A stretch of 64,000 bases of DNA from Tateyamaria sp. ANG-S1 (GCF_000814025.1 NZ_JWLL01000006.1:310001-374000); one strand, 5' to 3'; positions 48,448 to 58,371 are shown, numbered from the stretch's first letter. The notes: a model not told the origin generated them from the letters alone. Program-made: numbers and translations.

Positions 48448-49962
48448 TCAAAAGCTCTCAGGCAAAAGGGCATCCGGCATGTTTTGATAGCAAACAGGGC
48501 GGAGGAAGCGCCGAATGGAGAGAGTGCCGACGGAGGTTGCGCCGAAATTTGTGGATGCAGGATATGGCCCTCCGTGGACCATGGTATCTGCCACTTCCAC
48601 GCCGGTTGGAAAGCCATTGACGAGAACCCGACCGGCCTTGCACTCCAACACTGGCAGCAAGCGGGCGGCGTGCGCCATATCCGCGTCTTCCATCTGCAAC
48701 GTGCACGTTAATTGCCCATCGAAGGACTTTGCCAACACAACCATTTCGTCGATGTCTTCTACTTCAATGACCAGCCCTACCGGACCAAACACTTCTTCGG
48801 AGAGCGTTTTGTTCGCCTGCCATTCGGCGGAAGTGACCTTGTAGAGCGCGGCAACGGCCTGACGGCCCTGGCTGGTCTCAGAAACAAGCTGTTGCACTCC
48901 GTGCGTTGAAGCAATCTCTGCTACGCCGCGCGCATAAGCTTCGGCGATCCCATCTGTCAGCATGGTTTGTGGCGTTGCGTCCTGAAGCGCAGAGACAGTC
49001 GCTTCGACAAACGTGTCTGCTTGCTGACCCTTCACGACCAGTGCAACGCCCGGGTTGGTACAAAACTGACCCGCCCCCATGAGAAGTGAGGCTGCCCAAG
49101 CCTGACCCAGCGCTTCGGCCCGGTTTTCGATGGCACCGGGCAGGCAGAACACAGGGTTGATCGATCCCAGCTCGCCAAAGAAGGGGATCGGTTCGGGGCG
49201 TGCTGCACACAGGTCGAAGAGCGCTCGCCCGCCGCGCAGCGAGCCTGTGAAACCTACGGCCCGGATCAGCGGGTGCTGCACAAGCGCGCTGCCCACCTCA
49301 TATCCGTTGTCTTGAATGAAGCTGAAGGTCCCAGCGGGCATTCCGGTTTTCTGGATGGCGGCGTGGATCGCCTCGGCCACGATCTCTCCTGTTCCGGGAT
49401 GGGCCGCATGGCCTTTCACAACGACCGGGCATCCTGCAGCAAAGGCAGCAGCGGTGTCGCCACCCGCCGTCGAGAACGCGAGTGGGAAGTTCGATGCCCC
49501 GAAGACCGCGACCGGGCCAATCGGTCGCTGGATCATCTTGAGGTCGGGGCGCGGCAGCGGCGCGCGGTCGGGCAGGGCGGTGTCGTGGCGGCGATCCAGG
49601 TAGTCGCCCCTGAGGATGTGATCCGCAAATAGGCGCAGCTGGCCGCATGTGCGGCCCCGTTCGCCTTCGAGCCGTGCCTCGGGCAGCCCGGTTTCCTGTG
49701 TTCCGATCTGGGTGATCGCAGCGCCCCGTGCCTCGATTTCATCAGCGACTGCGTTCAGAAAGCCAGCCCGCGTTTCGCGGTTGCTGTAGCCATAGGTCTC
49801 GAAAGCGGCTTCGGCTGCGGTGCAGGCGCGTGCAACAAGGTCCGGCGTGCCAACGCAAAACGTGTGGGACGGACCGTGGGCGGGTTCCGAGCTGAAGGTG
49901 GCGTCTGTTGCGACCCATTCGCCTTCAACAAGGTGTTTTCCGTGTGGAGTGAAAGTCATCAT
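48448..49962 (-). CDS. 2,5-dioxovalerate (alpha-ketoglutarate semialdehyde) dehydrogenase-type ALDH
   Basis: 504 residues. NAD(P)-dependent aldehyde dehydrogenase of the KGSADH subgroup. FGASNFPLAFSTAGGDTAAAFAAGCPVVVKGHAAHPGT binds cofactor, FFGELGSINPVF holds the general-base Glu, and MGAGQFCTNPG the catalytic Cys. These match the KGSADH type more than betaine or succinate-semialdehyde enzymes. Expected to oxidise 2,5-dioxopentanoate to 2-oxoglutarate, the last step of non-phosphorylative pentonate or hexarate breakdown. Last gene of the catabolic operon. Confidence 0.85.
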   Translation of the reverse strand: MMTFTPHGKHLVEGEWVATDATFSSEPAHGPSHTFCVGTPDLVARACTAAEAAFETYGYSNRETRAGFLNAVADEIEARGAAITQIGTQETGLPEARLEGERGRTCGQLRLFADHILRGDYLDRRHDTALPDRAPLPRPDLKMIQRPIGPVAVFGASNFPLAFSTAGGDTAAAFAAGCPVVVKGHAAHPGTGEIVAEAIHAAIQKTGMPAGTFSFIQDNGYEVGSALVQHPLIRAVGFTGSLRGGRALFDLCAARPEPIPFFGELGSINPVFCLPGAIENRAEALGQAWAASLLMGAGQFCTNPGVALVVKGQQADTFVEATVSALQDATPQTMLTDGIAEAYARGVAEIASTHGVQQLVSETSQGRQAVAALYKVTSAEWQANKTLSEEVFGPVGLVIEVEDIDEMVVLAKSFDGQLTCTLQMEDADMAHAARLLPVLECKAGRVLVNGFPTGVEVADTMVHGGPYPASTNFGATSVGTLSIRRFLRPVCYQNMPDALLPESF

Positions 49963-50036
49963 GCTGTCCGTTGTTCAAGAAAGGTCAAGTCGTGCGCGCC
50001 TAGGCGGCGTGCACGGTCGCATATGCGATCAATGGG

Positions 50037-51044
50037 TCAGGCGGCGGTGTCAGCCTTGGCGGTCAGTGCCATGCGTACCAGCAGATCAAAGGCTTGCCGC
50101 GTCGCACCGACGTTGGCGATGCCTCGTCCTGCGATGTCAAAAGCGGTGCCGTGTGCAGGCGTGGCGACAGGGATCGGCAGGCCACCGGCGATTGTCACAC
50201 CGCGTTCAAACCCCATCAGCTTGATCGCGATCTGCCCCTGGTCATGATACATGGTGACCACGGCATCGACCTCACCCCGCTTGGCCTTGAGGAAGACCGT
50301 GTCGGAGGGCCAAGGCCCCGTGACGTTCATTTGTCTTCCCCAACAGGCTTTCACGACCGGTTCGATCACGTCGATCTCTTCTCGCCCAAACTTGCCGTTG
50401 TCGCCTGCATGGGGGTTGAGAGCCGCGACCGCGACATGGGGGCGAGACTTGCCCGCACGTGCCAGTGTTGCGTGCGCCAGTTCGATGGCCCGCTGGATGC
50501 CCGGTCCATCGATATTGGCAGCCACATCCTTGAGCCCGATATGGCTGGTGACGCGCGTTGTCATCAACTCATCCAGCACGTTGATCTCGGAGTGGTAGCC
50601 CTCAAATCCAAGATAGCGCGCCATGTACTTGTGTTCGTCTTCGGCATTGAGGCCCGCAGCCGTCATCGCGGCCTTGTTGAAAGGCGCAAACAGGACGCCA
50701 TCGACATGCCCGGCAACGGCCAGGTCGAGTGCCTTGTCGAGACACCGCAAGGACGTCGTACCGCCGGCGACCGTCACCTCCGCGACCTGCACGTCGGCGG
50801 GGTCGATGGTTTCCATCTCCAAATGCGCAAGACCTTTGAATGTGCTCACCTCTTGTTCGGGGATCGTGGTTAATTTCACTTCTGAATTGGCCTGTGCGGC
50901 ACCGCGTTGCCACAGGTGGCTGTCACCGACCAGAAGGATGTCGGCCGCGTCACGCACGCCGTCTTCGTTGAGAAGTTTGGCGATGAGTTCCGGGCCAATC
51001 CCCGAAGGATCTCCGGGCACTATGGCAAGTCTGGGTCGCATCAC
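50037..51044 (-). CDS. PdxA2-like 4-hydroxythreonine-4-phosphate dehydrogenase family protein
   Basis: 335 residues. N-terminal PGDPSGIGPELIAKLL and C-terminal HGTAFDIAGRG are family signatures. Metal histidines lie near ALNPHAGDNG and TMYHDQGQIA. The segment before the last motif reads IPVATPAHGTA where vitamin B6 PdxA has the RTSPDHG pattern, which suggests the PdxA2 group that acts on phosphorylated four-carbon acids or related substrates. Clustered with sugar-acid catabolism genes, not with B6 genes. Overlaps gntR by four bases. Confidence 0.8.
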   Translation of the reverse strand: MMRPRLAIVPGDPSGIGPELIAKLLNEDGVRDAADILLVGDSHLWQRGAAQANSEVKLTTIPEQEVSTFKGLAHLEMETIDPADVQVAEVTVAGGTTSLRCLDKALDLAVAGHVDGVLFAPFNKAAMTAAGLNAEDEHKYMARYLGFEGYHSEINVLDELMTTRVTSHIGLKDVAANIDGPGIQRAIELAHATLARAGKSRPHVAVAALNPHAGDNGKFGREEIDVIEPVVKACWGRQMNVTGPWPSDTVFLKAKRGEVDAVVTMYHDQGQIAIKLMGFERGVTIAGGLPIPVATPAHGTAFDIAGRGIANVGATRQAFDLLVRMALTAKADTAA

Positions 51045-51754
51045 TTGGCCTCCTTGGTGTTTTCCATCTCGCGCACAGCGGCTGCGATATTGACCTCTGC
51101 GGTACGCAGGTGGTTTGTCAGGGCTGCCCTAGCGGCAGCGGTGTCTCGCGCTTTCAGGGCCGCCACGATGTCTTTGTGTTCGTTGCGCGTGGCATCTCTG
51201 CTGGCCTTCCGCTGAGAGGACAGGAACCGAACACGCCACAGCCGGGCGTTGTAGGTTGCATGCGTTTCAGCCAGTGCTGCGTTTCCCGACGCAGCCACGA
51301 TGGCTTCGTGAAACCTCATGTCCATGCGGAACGCCTCAAGCTGGCCCTGCGTGTCGCGTGCTTCCTTGATCGCGGTATTGATCTGCTCGATTTGCTTGAT
51401 CTGAGCGTCCGTTGCGTTGGCGCAGGCCAGTTCACCGGCCAGCGCCTCAAGCGCGCCCTGCACCCTCAGCCAATCGTTGATTTCGTCCAACGACGGGTCG
51501 GCGACACGCGGACGTCGGGTCGGTCCGTAGACAATCAGACCTTCGGTTTCGAGAATGCGCAGCGCCTCCTTGAGCGGTGTGCGGCTGATCCCGAAAGCCT
51601 CTGCCAAATCGCGCTCGCGCACCGGCATGCCTGGGGCGAGTTTACCGAGCAGAATGAACTCGCGCAGATTGTTGGCGGCATCTGCTGCAAGCGACTGTCG
51701 GGGTTTCAGATCGACGAAGTTGCGCAGTTCATTTGTCCATGCCGTGTCAGTCAT
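51041..51754 (-). CDS. GntR family regulator, FadR/FCD subgroup
   Basis: 237 residues. Winged HTH near 20-80 (GMPVRERDLAEAFGISRTPLKEALRILETEGLI). The FCD ligand domain has metal-binding pattern MRFHEAIVAASGN, and its C-terminal helices are rich in His and Arg (ALTNHLRTAEV). FCD regulators respond to small carboxylates. Encoded within the operon it probably controls; a candidate operator lies upstream of tctC. Confidence 0.9.
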   Translation of the reverse strand: MTDTAWTNELRNFVDLKPRQSLAADAANNLREFILLGKLAPGMPVRERDLAEAFGISRTPLKEALRILETEGLIVYGPTRRPRVADPSLDEINDWLRVQGALEALAGELACANATDAQIKQIEQINTAIKEARDTQGQLEAFRMDMRFHEAIVAASGNAALAETHATYNARLWRVRFLSSQRKASRDATRNEHKDIVAALKARDTAAARAALTNHLRTAEVNIAAAVREMENTKEAK

Positions 51755-51755
51755 T

Positions 51756-52664
51756 CTATGTTCCCCATCGCAGGACCAACGGGTCCAGTGGTCGCAGCAA
51801 ATCCAACAGCCGGGACCGGATCGCCGGGTGCAGGGGCGGGATCGGATGGCGGCAAAACTCCGACTTGATCACGCCGCCTTCGACCATGGCCGCTTTGCAA
51901 GATTGCCAACCACATTGCCGGTTCTCGTGATTGATGGCCATGGCGACGCGCCCGTAGGCGGCTGTGGCGTCATCAATACGCCCCGCATAGTGGTGGGTCA
52001 GCACCGGTTTGATTTGGTCGACAATCATACCGCTGGTCATAGAGCCGCGCGCGCCCGCGTCGAGATCGGCCAGAAGCGTGATGGCCTCTTCCCCGTCGAA
52101 GGGGCCCTCGATGGCATCGCCGCCTTGATCGATGAGGTCGCGGATTTTGTTCGCGGCGCGTGGGCATTCGATCTTGAACAGCTTCACGGCTTCAATCTCT
52201 TGCGCCATGCGGACCAAAAGGGGCACGGACAGGTCAACGCCGGAGAGGGGCGCGTCCTGCACCATGATCGGTATGCCCACCTCACTTACGGCTGCGAATT
52301 GTTCAAAGCTTTGCTGGGGCGTCCCCTTGAGCAGTGCGCCGTGGTAAGGCGGCATCATCATCACGATGTCGGCGCCCAGGTCCTTGGCAAAGCGGGCGCG
52401 TTCGACGGCAATCTGTGTGGCATAGTGGCTGATGGTGACGATGACCGGCACCCGGCCCGCGACATGTTCGACGCTCAGGCGCGCAAGAACCTCGCGCTCT
52501 GCGTCCGAGATCAGGAACTGTTCCGAGAAGTTCGCGAGCACGCAGATGCCGTCAGCCCCCTGATCGATCAGGCAATCAAGCACGCGCTTCATCCCATCCA
52601 GATCAAGGGTGCCATCGTCGTTGAAGGGCGTGGGCGCGACAGGCCAGATACCGGTGTAACTCAT
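51756..52664 (-). CDS. DHDPS/NAL family lyase or dehydratase
   Basis: 302 residues, TIM-barrel class I aldolase fold. [23 protein letters not shown] is the N-terminal hallmark. The Schiff-base lysine is likely in VKLFKIECP near residue 160. True DapA is unlikely: lysine genes are absent and the neighbours are sugar-acid enzymes. A 2-keto-3-deoxy acid aldolase or a KDP dehydratase giving 2-oxoglutarate semialdehyde fits. It overlaps the dehydratase gene by four bases. Confidence 0.82.
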   Translation of the reverse strand: MSYTGIWPVAPTPFNDDGTLDLDGMKRVLDCLIDQGADGICVLANFSEQFLISDAEREVLARLSVEHVAGRVPVIVTISHYATQIAVERARFAKDLGADIVMMMPPYHGALLKGTPQQSFEQFAAVSEVGIPIMVQDAPLSGVDLSVPLLVRMAQEIEAVKLFKIECPRAANKIRDLIDQGGDAIEGPFDGEEAITLLADLDAGARGSMTSGMIVDQIKPVLTHHYAGRIDDATAAYGRVAMAINHENRQCGWQSCKAAMVEGGVIKSEFCRHPIPPLHPAIRSRLLDLLRPLDPLVLRWGT

Positions 52665-53836
52665 TCGATGATCTCAAAATGCTGGAGGTGTTTGTCGGTG
52701 ATCGAGATGCCAAGCCCGGGCGTTTCATCATCAAGCTGCAAGTACCCGTCGACGGCCTCTACGTCGCCTTCGAAGATGTAGTAGAACAGCTCGTTGCCGA
52801 CTTCGATGTCGAAGACAGGGAAGTATTCGCTGATCGGGCAGTTCGCGTTGGCCATGGTCAGGTGATAATTGTGCATCTGGCCCGCATGCGGGATCACGGG
52901 GATCTGCGCGGCTTCGGCGATGGCGTTGATCTTTTGCGCGGCCGTGATTCCGCCGACACGGTTGGTGTCATATTGCAGCACGCTGACCGCCTTGCGGTTG
53001 ATCAGTTCGGCGCAGCCGATGACGCTGAATTCGTGTTCTCCGCCCGAGATGGGCACGATCCCCATCGCATTCAGTTCGGCATATCCGGCAACGTCATCTG
53101 CGATTACCGGCTCTTCCAGCCAGCGCGGTTCGTACTTCGCCAGTTTGGGCAACATCCGTTTGGCGTAGTCGAGGTTCCAGCCCATGTAGCATTCGAGCAT
53201 CAGATCGACGTCGTAGCCCAGCACCTCGCGCAGCGCCTCGACACGCTTGAGGTTCTCGCGCATGCCCGCCATGCCGTCCTTGGGGCCGAAGCCGAAGCGT
53301 GATTTGTAGGCGTTGTAGCCGTTCTTCTGCGCCTCTTCGGCCTCGCGCTGCATGGCTTCGATGCTGTCGGCGTAGAGTTTGGAGTAGTAGACAGGGATCT
53401 TTTCCTTGGTCCTACCGCCCAGCAGCTTGAAGACGGGTTTATCCACAAGCTTGCCCATCAGGTCCCAGATCGCAATATCGATTGCCGAGATCGCGGTCAT
53501 GCCGATCCCCTTGCGACCCCAGGCATGCGACCGGCGATACATCTTTTCCCAGATATAGGCGTAGTCGAACGGGTCTTCGCCGACAATCAGGGGCGCATAC
53601 CAATCATCAATCGCTTTCTTGACGACTGTTGGGGCAAGGGCCGCATTTCCGATCCCGATGGTGCCGTCTTCGGCCTCGACCTCGCAGGTCAGCCATTGAT
53701 GGAAGCGGAAGGACGCCATGGCGTCACCCTTGTCCCAAAGAGCGTCAGAGGCGTTGGTGCAGAAGTTGCCTTGCGGCGGCACGGTCGGGCCTGTCCAGTT
53801 CCAAACGCGCGTTCGAACGGATTTGATCTTGGTCAT
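52661..53836 (-). CDS. mandelate racemase / enolase superfamily sugar-acid dehydratase
   Basis: 391 residues. Capping domain N-terminal, then a TIM barrel. The barrel lysine motif is [14 protein letters not shown] near 175. Metal ligands come from [21 protein letters not shown] and ISGGEHEF, with the general-base histidine in [10 protein letters not shown] near 330. This set fits acid-sugar dehydratases. The exact substrate cannot be read. Expected to turn an aldonate into a 2-keto-3-deoxy acid for the DHDPS-type enzyme. Confidence 0.83.
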   Translation of the reverse strand: MTKIKSVRTRVWNWTGPTVPPQGNFCTNASDALWDKGDAMASFRFHQWLTCEVEAEDGTIGIGNAALAPTVVKKAIDDWYAPLIVGEDPFDYAYIWEKMYRRSHAWGRKGIGMTAISAIDIAIWDLMGKLVDKPVFKLLGGRTKEKIPVYYSKLYADSIEAMQREAEEAQKNGYNAYKSRFGFGPKDGMAGMRENLKRVEALREVLGYDVDLMLECYMGWNLDYAKRMLPKLAKYEPRWLEEPVIADDVAGYAELNAMGIVPISGGEHEFSVIGCAELINRKAVSVLQYDTNRVGGITAAQKINAIAEAAQIPVIPHAGQMHNYHLTMANANCPISEYFPVFDIEVGNELFYYIFEGDVEAVDGYLQLDDETPGLGISITDKHLQHFEIIE

Positions 53837-53839
53837 GTA

Positions 53840-55339
53840 TTACTCTCCGGTAGAAACCATGGGATCGCGCTGTTTGAACAGACGCCGCCAGAAGAAGGGC
53901 CCGAACAGGGCAAGAATTGTGAGAACGAAGAACAGAAGCGTCAGGGGCCGAGCGAACATCAGCCACCATTGGTCGTCGAGCATGATCAGGGACTGACCCA
54001 AGCGCTTTTCGAGCATGCCGCCGAGGATCAGTCCGATTGCTAGCGGGACAACCGAGTAGCCGAAACGGCGCATGAAGTAGCCGATCACGCCAGAGCCGAT
54101 AGCGATGTAGACGTCCAGCATGGATTGATCGAGCGCATAGGCGCCAACAATCGAGAACGTGAATACGATAGGCCAAAGGATCTGGACCGGCACGAACGTA
54201 ACGCGGGCAAAGATCTTGGCCCCGAACAGCCCAACGAAGATGAACATCACATTGACTAGAAGCATCGACCAGAAGATGGCGTAGGCAAAGGTCGCCTGTT
54301 CGGTGAACATGGTCGGGCCGGGCTGCAATCCGTGAACCATCAGGCCCGCGAGAATGACGGCTGCAGTCGGGCTGCCGGGGATGCCGAGCGCCAGAGTCGG
54401 CACCATGGCGCCTCCGGTGGCCGAGTTGTTGGCTGCCTCGGATCCCGCGATCCCTTCGATGGATCCTTTGCCAAACTCCTCAGGCTTTTTCGACCAGCGC
54501 CGCGCCTCATTATATCCGATCATGGAGGCGACGGTTGCGCCTTCGGCGGGCAGGATGCCGATGAACGTGCCGATGCCGGAACTGCGCAGAACCGTTTTCC
54601 AAACGCGCGCGTAGTCTTCGCGACCGGGCAGTTTGATCGCTTTCATAAAGACTTGCCGCCGCTCCACGCTGAGCCGTTCGGCCTGCACAAGCAGCTCGGA
54701 GATGCCGAAGATGCCGATCATCACGGGCACGAACCCGATCCCTTCCGACAGTTCGTTGAACCCGAAGGTGAACCGCTCGACCGTTGTCAGCAGGTCCTTT
54801 CCAACTGTTGCCAGAAACACGCCGAATGCGCCCGCGATAATGTTCTTCAGCGGTGTGCCGTCGCCGATTGTGGCCAGCATCGAAATGCCGAACACGGTCA
54901 ATGCGAAGTATTCGGGCGGCGCAAAGTTGTAGGCCATGCGCGCCATAAGCGGCGCAGCCAGCATCAGGCAAATGACCGAAATGATCCCGCCAACGGTTGA
55001 CGAGATTGTCGCCATGCCAAGAGCGCGGCCCGCTTCACCTCTCTGCGCGAGGGGGAAGCCGTCGAGACAGGTGGTCGCGCTGGCGGATGTTCCGGGCGTA
55101 TTGATCAGGATCGCCGTGATCGCGCCTGCAAAGGTTGCGGCACAGTAGATGGTTGTCAGGATGGCAATGGCCGGGATCGGCTCCATCGTGATTGTAAATG
55201 GCAGCAAGAGTGCGGCCCCGGTGGTTGCGTTCAGCCCAGGTAGGGCCCCGATGATCACGCCGCCCAGCGTCGCAGCAAAGAGCAGCACAAGCAGGTTGGG
55301 GTCCATAAGCGCCGTGAGGCCAGCAATAAGAGGTTCCAT
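53840..55339 (-). CDS. tctA: tripartite tricarboxylate transporter large permease
   Basis: 499 residues with about twelve hydrophobic segments. TctA signature stretches are [19 protein letters not shown] near residue 35, [23 protein letters not shown] near 75, and [28 protein letters not shown] near 300. Carries substrate driven by an ion gradient with TctB and TctC. Four bases before the dehydratase gene. Confidence 0.93.
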   Translation of the reverse strand: MEPLIAGLTALMDPNLLVLLFAATLGGVIIGALPGLNATTGAALLLPFTITMEPIPAIAILTTIYCAATFAGAITAILINTPGTSASATTCLDGFPLAQRGEAGRALGMATISSTVGGIISVICLMLAAPLMARMAYNFAPPEYFALTVFGISMLATIGDGTPLKNIIAGAFGVFLATVGKDLLTTVERFTFGFNELSEGIGFVPVMIGIFGISELLVQAERLSVERRQVFMKAIKLPGREDYARVWKTVLRSSGIGTFIGILPAEGATVASMIGYNEARRWSKKPEEFGKGSIEGIAGSEAANNSATGGAMVPTLALGIPGSPTAAVILAGLMVHGLQPGPTMFTEQATFAYAIFWSMLLVNVMFIFVGLFGAKIFARVTFVPVQILWPIVFTFSIVGAYALDQSMLDVYIAIGSGVIGYFMRRFGYSVVPLAIGLILGGMLEKRLGQSLIMLDDQWWLMFARPLTLLFFVLTILALFGPFFWRRLFKQRDPMVSTGE

Positions 55340-55351
55340 CGTCAGTCGCCC

Positions 55352-55792
55352 TTATCCGTACCAAAGGTTGGTCAACAGCCCGCGGGGGAAGCGGATGTTG
55401 AACACCTGGTCAAAGAGGAAGAAGATCAGCGCGGGGCTGACAAAAGCCACGGTGCCAAGGGCCCATGGCCGCCGTTCTCCCCATGTCCATGCCAGGGCAC
55501 AGGCAAAGATGCCAAGGCCCAGAAACAGATCAACCTGCGCAGCGAGGGCGAAGGTCGCGAACAAGGCGAGGCTGACCCAGACCGTTGCCGGAATGCGGCC
55601 ATGTTCGATGGGCCGATCAAAGAGGGCGACGCAGACTGACAGTACGATGATCAGGATCAGGACCATCTGGGGAAAGTCCGCGGGTTGCATACCGCGCAAG
55701 AGGATCGGGGGTACCTTGTCGAATTGGGTGCTCAGCCAAAAGGCGAGACCGCAAAACGCTATGATACCGGTTGGAACGGCAAATCGCGTCAT
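55352..55792 (-). CDS. tctB: tripartite tricarboxylate transporter small permease
   Basis: 146 residues with four hydrophobic segments, the TctB length. The N-terminal part is FAVPTGIIAFCGLAFWLSTQFD, then QMVLILIIVLSVCVALF and a C-terminal helical pair. Between tctC and tctA in the usual order. Confidence 0.85.
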   Translation of the reverse strand: MTRFAVPTGIIAFCGLAFWLSTQFDKVPPILLRGMQPADFPQMVLILIIVLSVCVALFDRPIEHGRIPATVWVSLALFATFALAAQVDLFLGLGIFACALAWTWGERRPWALGTVAFVSPALIFFLFDQVFNIRFPRGLLTNLWYG

Positions 55793-55823
55793 CAGGACAT
55801 CCAGGCAAAAGGGTTGTCAAAAG

Positions 55824-55851
55824 GGACCGGCTGGCACGTTCCAGCCGGTCC
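55824..55851 (-). terminator. intercistronic hairpin between tctC and tctB
   Basis: Perfect 11-bp stem GGACCGGCTGG / CCAGCCGGTCC with a 6-nt loop. On the minus strand CTTTTG follows, a weak U tract. Likely a partial terminator or 3'-end stabiliser that raises the binding protein over the permease. Confidence 0.6.
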
Positions 55852-55863
55852 AGTTGGGGAGAG

Positions 55864-56808
55864 TTACTCGATAAAGCCCAGCTCGCGCAGGGCCGCATCC
55901 ATGTCTGTTTGCATCGATGTGAGCTGGTTGCCCCATACATCCGCGCCAGCCACTGAGGTGGCGTCAAGCCCAACGGATGTCAGAAAACCCTGGTAGACCG
56001 TGTGGTTCATTGCGTTAAGCAGTGCGCCTTCGATCTTGGTTGCCACGTCGTCGGGGGTGTCGGCATGAACCACAAAGCCACGTACGGTCGAGAAGTTGGC
56101 GTCGATCCCAAGCTCTTGTGCCGTCGACACGTCGGGCAGGCCACTCATCCGCTCGGGCGCCAGCACGACCATAGGGCAGACATCGCCTGCGTCGATCTGC
56201 GATCCCGCTTCGGCCAGGTTCAGGACAGCTACGTCGACCGCACCGGCCACAAGCTGCGTCGCCAATTCCCCGCCGCCTTCAAACGGAACGATCTTGGGCG
56301 TCGCAAGCTCACCGCGTCGGGCGAACATGAAGGCGGAGACGTCGTCAATGCCGCCAAGATGTGTGGTGCCGTAAGTTAGCGGCTCGTCCTTCTGCGCAGC
56401 GACAAATGCGGCAGCGTCATCGTAGACACCGCAACGGGTCATCAGGATCTGCGGGTCGTCGGTGCCGCGTGCAATTGGACGCACATCGTCCAAGGACATT
56501 TCCGTCTTTCCAAGAGCAACGGTCGCCGAGTGGCCGATGGTGAAGGTCAGGATACTATGACCGTCCGCATCCAGCGTCAGGTAGTGATCCATTGCGGTGG
56601 CTCCTCCGCCGCCGCGCTTGTTGATCACAACCATGTCGGTGCCAAGTTCACGCCGCGCACGGATCATCATCATGCGGGTCGTGACATCGGTGCCGCCGCC
56701 GTTCCCGGCGTGGGTGATCACTTCGATTGTTTTGGATGGGAACTCCTGTGCGGCAAGTTCGCCGCCAATAAGAGTACAGGCCGCAGCAAGAGCGAGCAGG
56801 TTTTTCAT
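55864..56808 (-). CDS. tctC: tripartite tricarboxylate transporter substrate-binding protein
   Basis: 314 residues with a signal peptide (MKNLLALAAACTLIGGELAA). Bug-family periplasmic binding protein: PSKTIEVITHAGNGGGTDVTTR and MVVINKRGGGGATAMDHYL bind the carboxylate. First gene of the catabolic operon. The ligand is unknown; the downstream genes point to a sugar acid. Confidence 0.9.
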   Translation of the reverse strand: MKNLLALAAACTLIGGELAAQEFPSKTIEVITHAGNGGGTDVTTRMMMIRARRELGTDMVVINKRGGGGATAMDHYLTLDADGHSILTFTIGHSATVALGKTEMSLDDVRPIARGTDDPQILMTRCGVYDDAAAFVAAQKDEPLTYGTTHLGGIDDVSAFMFARRGELATPKIVPFEGGGELATQLVAGAVDVAVLNLAEAGSQIDAGDVCPMVVLAPERMSGLPDVSTAQELGIDANFSTVRGFVVHADTPDDVATKIEGALLNAMNHTVYQGFLTSVGLDATSVAGADVWGNQLTSMQTDMDAALRELGFIE

Positions 56809-56870
56809 CAGATTTCCTCCCTCGGATGAAGCGTCGGGTTAGACGCCGGATGACTCCTAGCGCAACAATC

Positions 56871-56901
56871 TGCATTTTGGAATACCAAATTTTAAAATGC
56901 A
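56871..56901 (-). promoter_or_regulatory. nested palindrome, candidate GntR/FCD operator
   Basis: TTTGG-AATA-CCAAA (56876-56889) is an inverted repeat of the TGG-N-CCA type used by FCD regulators. It is nested in a wider inverted repeat, TGCATTTT (56871-56878) and AAAATGCA (56894-56901). The site is 63 bp upstream of the tctC start. Assignment to the operon's own GntR protein is inference. Confidence 0.5.
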
Positions 56902-57198
56902 AAAAGTGCGGCTAGCGATTTGCCAAAGGCTTTGGAAACAAAGAAGGGGTGGTTGGGTCGCATGGCGGTGGAAGCGTAGATCCGTCCTGATTACGATCCC
57001 TGACGGGGATTGATTGGTGCGATTGTTCAAACGAAAGGCAGCAAGAGACACGTGCGGGTCGTAAGCATAGTAAAAAACATTTTAAGCTTGAATTATTTGC
57101 CGCGCAGGTATTACGTCGATTATGGTGACGTGCAAAAAGCGGATCCGCCTGTAAGGTAAAAGCCGCGAACACGACTTTGTAAGACCGGGAGAGTACAC
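56902..57198. other. divergent control region, no gene supported
   Basis: Together with the operator and the stretch before tctC this makes a 390-bp gene-free gap between divergent tctC and the ABC binding-protein gene. An inverted repeat ACGTC-N9-GACGT lies at 57113-57131. The open frames crossing it are out-of-frame extensions over the binding-protein gene and do not look like proteins. Confidence 0.4.
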
Positions 57199-58359
57199 AT
57201 GAAAAATGGAATGGCGCGGAAAGCGTTTCGGGCACTTTGCGCTGGAACAGCACTGGCCCTGGCATTGAGCGCCCCAGCGATGGCTGATGTGAAGGTCGGG
57301 CTGATCACGACCCTGACGGGCGGTGGCGCTGGCATTGGTGCGGATATTCGCGATGGCTTTATGCTGGCGATTGACCAGGCCGGAGACGTCGGTGTCGAAG
57401 TGGTGATCGAAGATGATCAGCGCAAACCCGACATCGCGGTACAATTGTCGGACAAGCTGATCCAGTCGGAAAAGGTGGACATCCTGACAGGGATCATCTG
57501 GTCCAACCTTGCACTGGCCGTCATTCCAAGTGCGACCGCTCAAGGTAAGTTCTACCTCTCGCCGAATGCAGGGCCGACGCAACTGGCGGGACGCAGGTGT
57601 CACCCAAACTACTTCAATGTCGCCTGGCAGAATGACAACTTGCATGAAGCGGCTGGTGCCCACGCGACCGCGTCGGGATTCAAAAACGCCTTTATCCTCG
57701 CGCCTAATTATCCTGCGGGCCAAGATGCCTTGAAAGGCTTCAAGCGCATGTACGAGGGCGAGCTGGCTGGCGAGCTTTATACAAAGCTGGGCCAGACAGA
57801 TTATGCCGCCGAGATTGCGCAAATTCGGGCGTCAGGTGCTGATGGCATCTATTTCTTTCTTCCCGGTGGTATGGGCATCTCGTTCCTCAAGCAGTTTGCA
57901 GGCAGCGGCATTGATCTGCCCATCGTCGGTCCGGCGTTCAGTTTTGATCAGGGGATTCTGCAAGCTGTCGGAGAAGCCGCGCTGGGCGTGCAGAACACAT
58001 CCCAGTGGAGCAAGGACATCGACAACGCGGCCAACGCCGCTTTTGTGGAAAGCTTTCAGGCCGCTTATGGCCGGCTGCCGTCGCTCTATGCCTCCCAGTC
58101 GTTTGATACGGCCAATCTGATCCTCAGCGCCGTCGCAAAGGCCGATGTGAATGATCAAGACGCATTCCGCGCGGCGTTGAAGGCCGCTGAATTCGCTTCG
58201 GTCCGGGGTGATTTCAAGTTCGGAAACAACCAGCACCCGATCCAGGACATCTATGTCCGCGAAGTGATCCAGGAAGGGGATGTGTTCACCAACAAGATCA
58301 TCGGAACAGCCATGACCGATCATCAGGACGTCTATGCCGCTGATTGCGCATTGAACTGA
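57199..58359 (+). CDS. ABC transporter substrate-binding protein (Liv/aromatic type)
   Basis: 386 residues. Signal peptide about 1-29 ending APAMA. Peripla_BP_6 fold: VKVGLITTLTGGGAGIGADIRDGFMLAIDQAG and GIIWSNLALAVIPSATAQGKFYLSPNAGPTQLAG. Liv-type proteins bind branched amino acids, urea or aromatic acids. Genes for gentisate cleavage lie beyond the importer, so an aromatic ligand is plausible. A strong hairpin follows its stop. Confidence 0.9.
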   Translation: MKNGMARKAFRALCAGTALALALSAPAMADVKVGLITTLTGGGAGIGADIRDGFMLAIDQAGDVGVEVVIEDDQRKPDIAVQLSDKLIQSEKVDILTGIIWSNLALAVIPSATAQGKFYLSPNAGPTQLAGRRCHPNYFNVAWQNDNLHEAAGAHATASGFKNAFILAPNYPAGQDALKGFKRMYEGELAGELYTKLGQTDYAAEIAQIRASGADGIYFFLPGGMGISFLKQFAGSGIDLPIVGPAFSFDQGILQAVGEAALGVQNTSQWSKDIDNAANAAFVESFQAAYGRLPSLYASQSFDTANLILSAVAKADVNDQDAFRAALKAAEFASVRGDFKFGNNQHPIQDIYVREVIQEGDVFTNKIIGTAMTDHQDVYAADCALN

Positions 58360-58371
58360 TTTTTCAATGAT

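Noticed and set aside
50037-51044. Vitamin B6 biosynthesis PdxA
   Set aside because: The C-terminal motif differs from biosynthetic PdxA, and all neighbours belong to sugar-acid catabolism.
51756-52664. Lysine biosynthesis DapA
   Set aside because: The operon context and divergence from DapA argue for a catabolic 2-keto-3-deoxy acid enzyme.
53442-53452. Fourth TTATCCACA DnaA box
   Set aside because: It lies within the dehydratase coding sequence, alone, and can be explained by codon choice and chance.
57082-57822. 246-codon minus-strand frame crossing the intergenic region
   Set aside because: Most of it is antisense to the ABC binding-protein gene, and its product has no family-like features.
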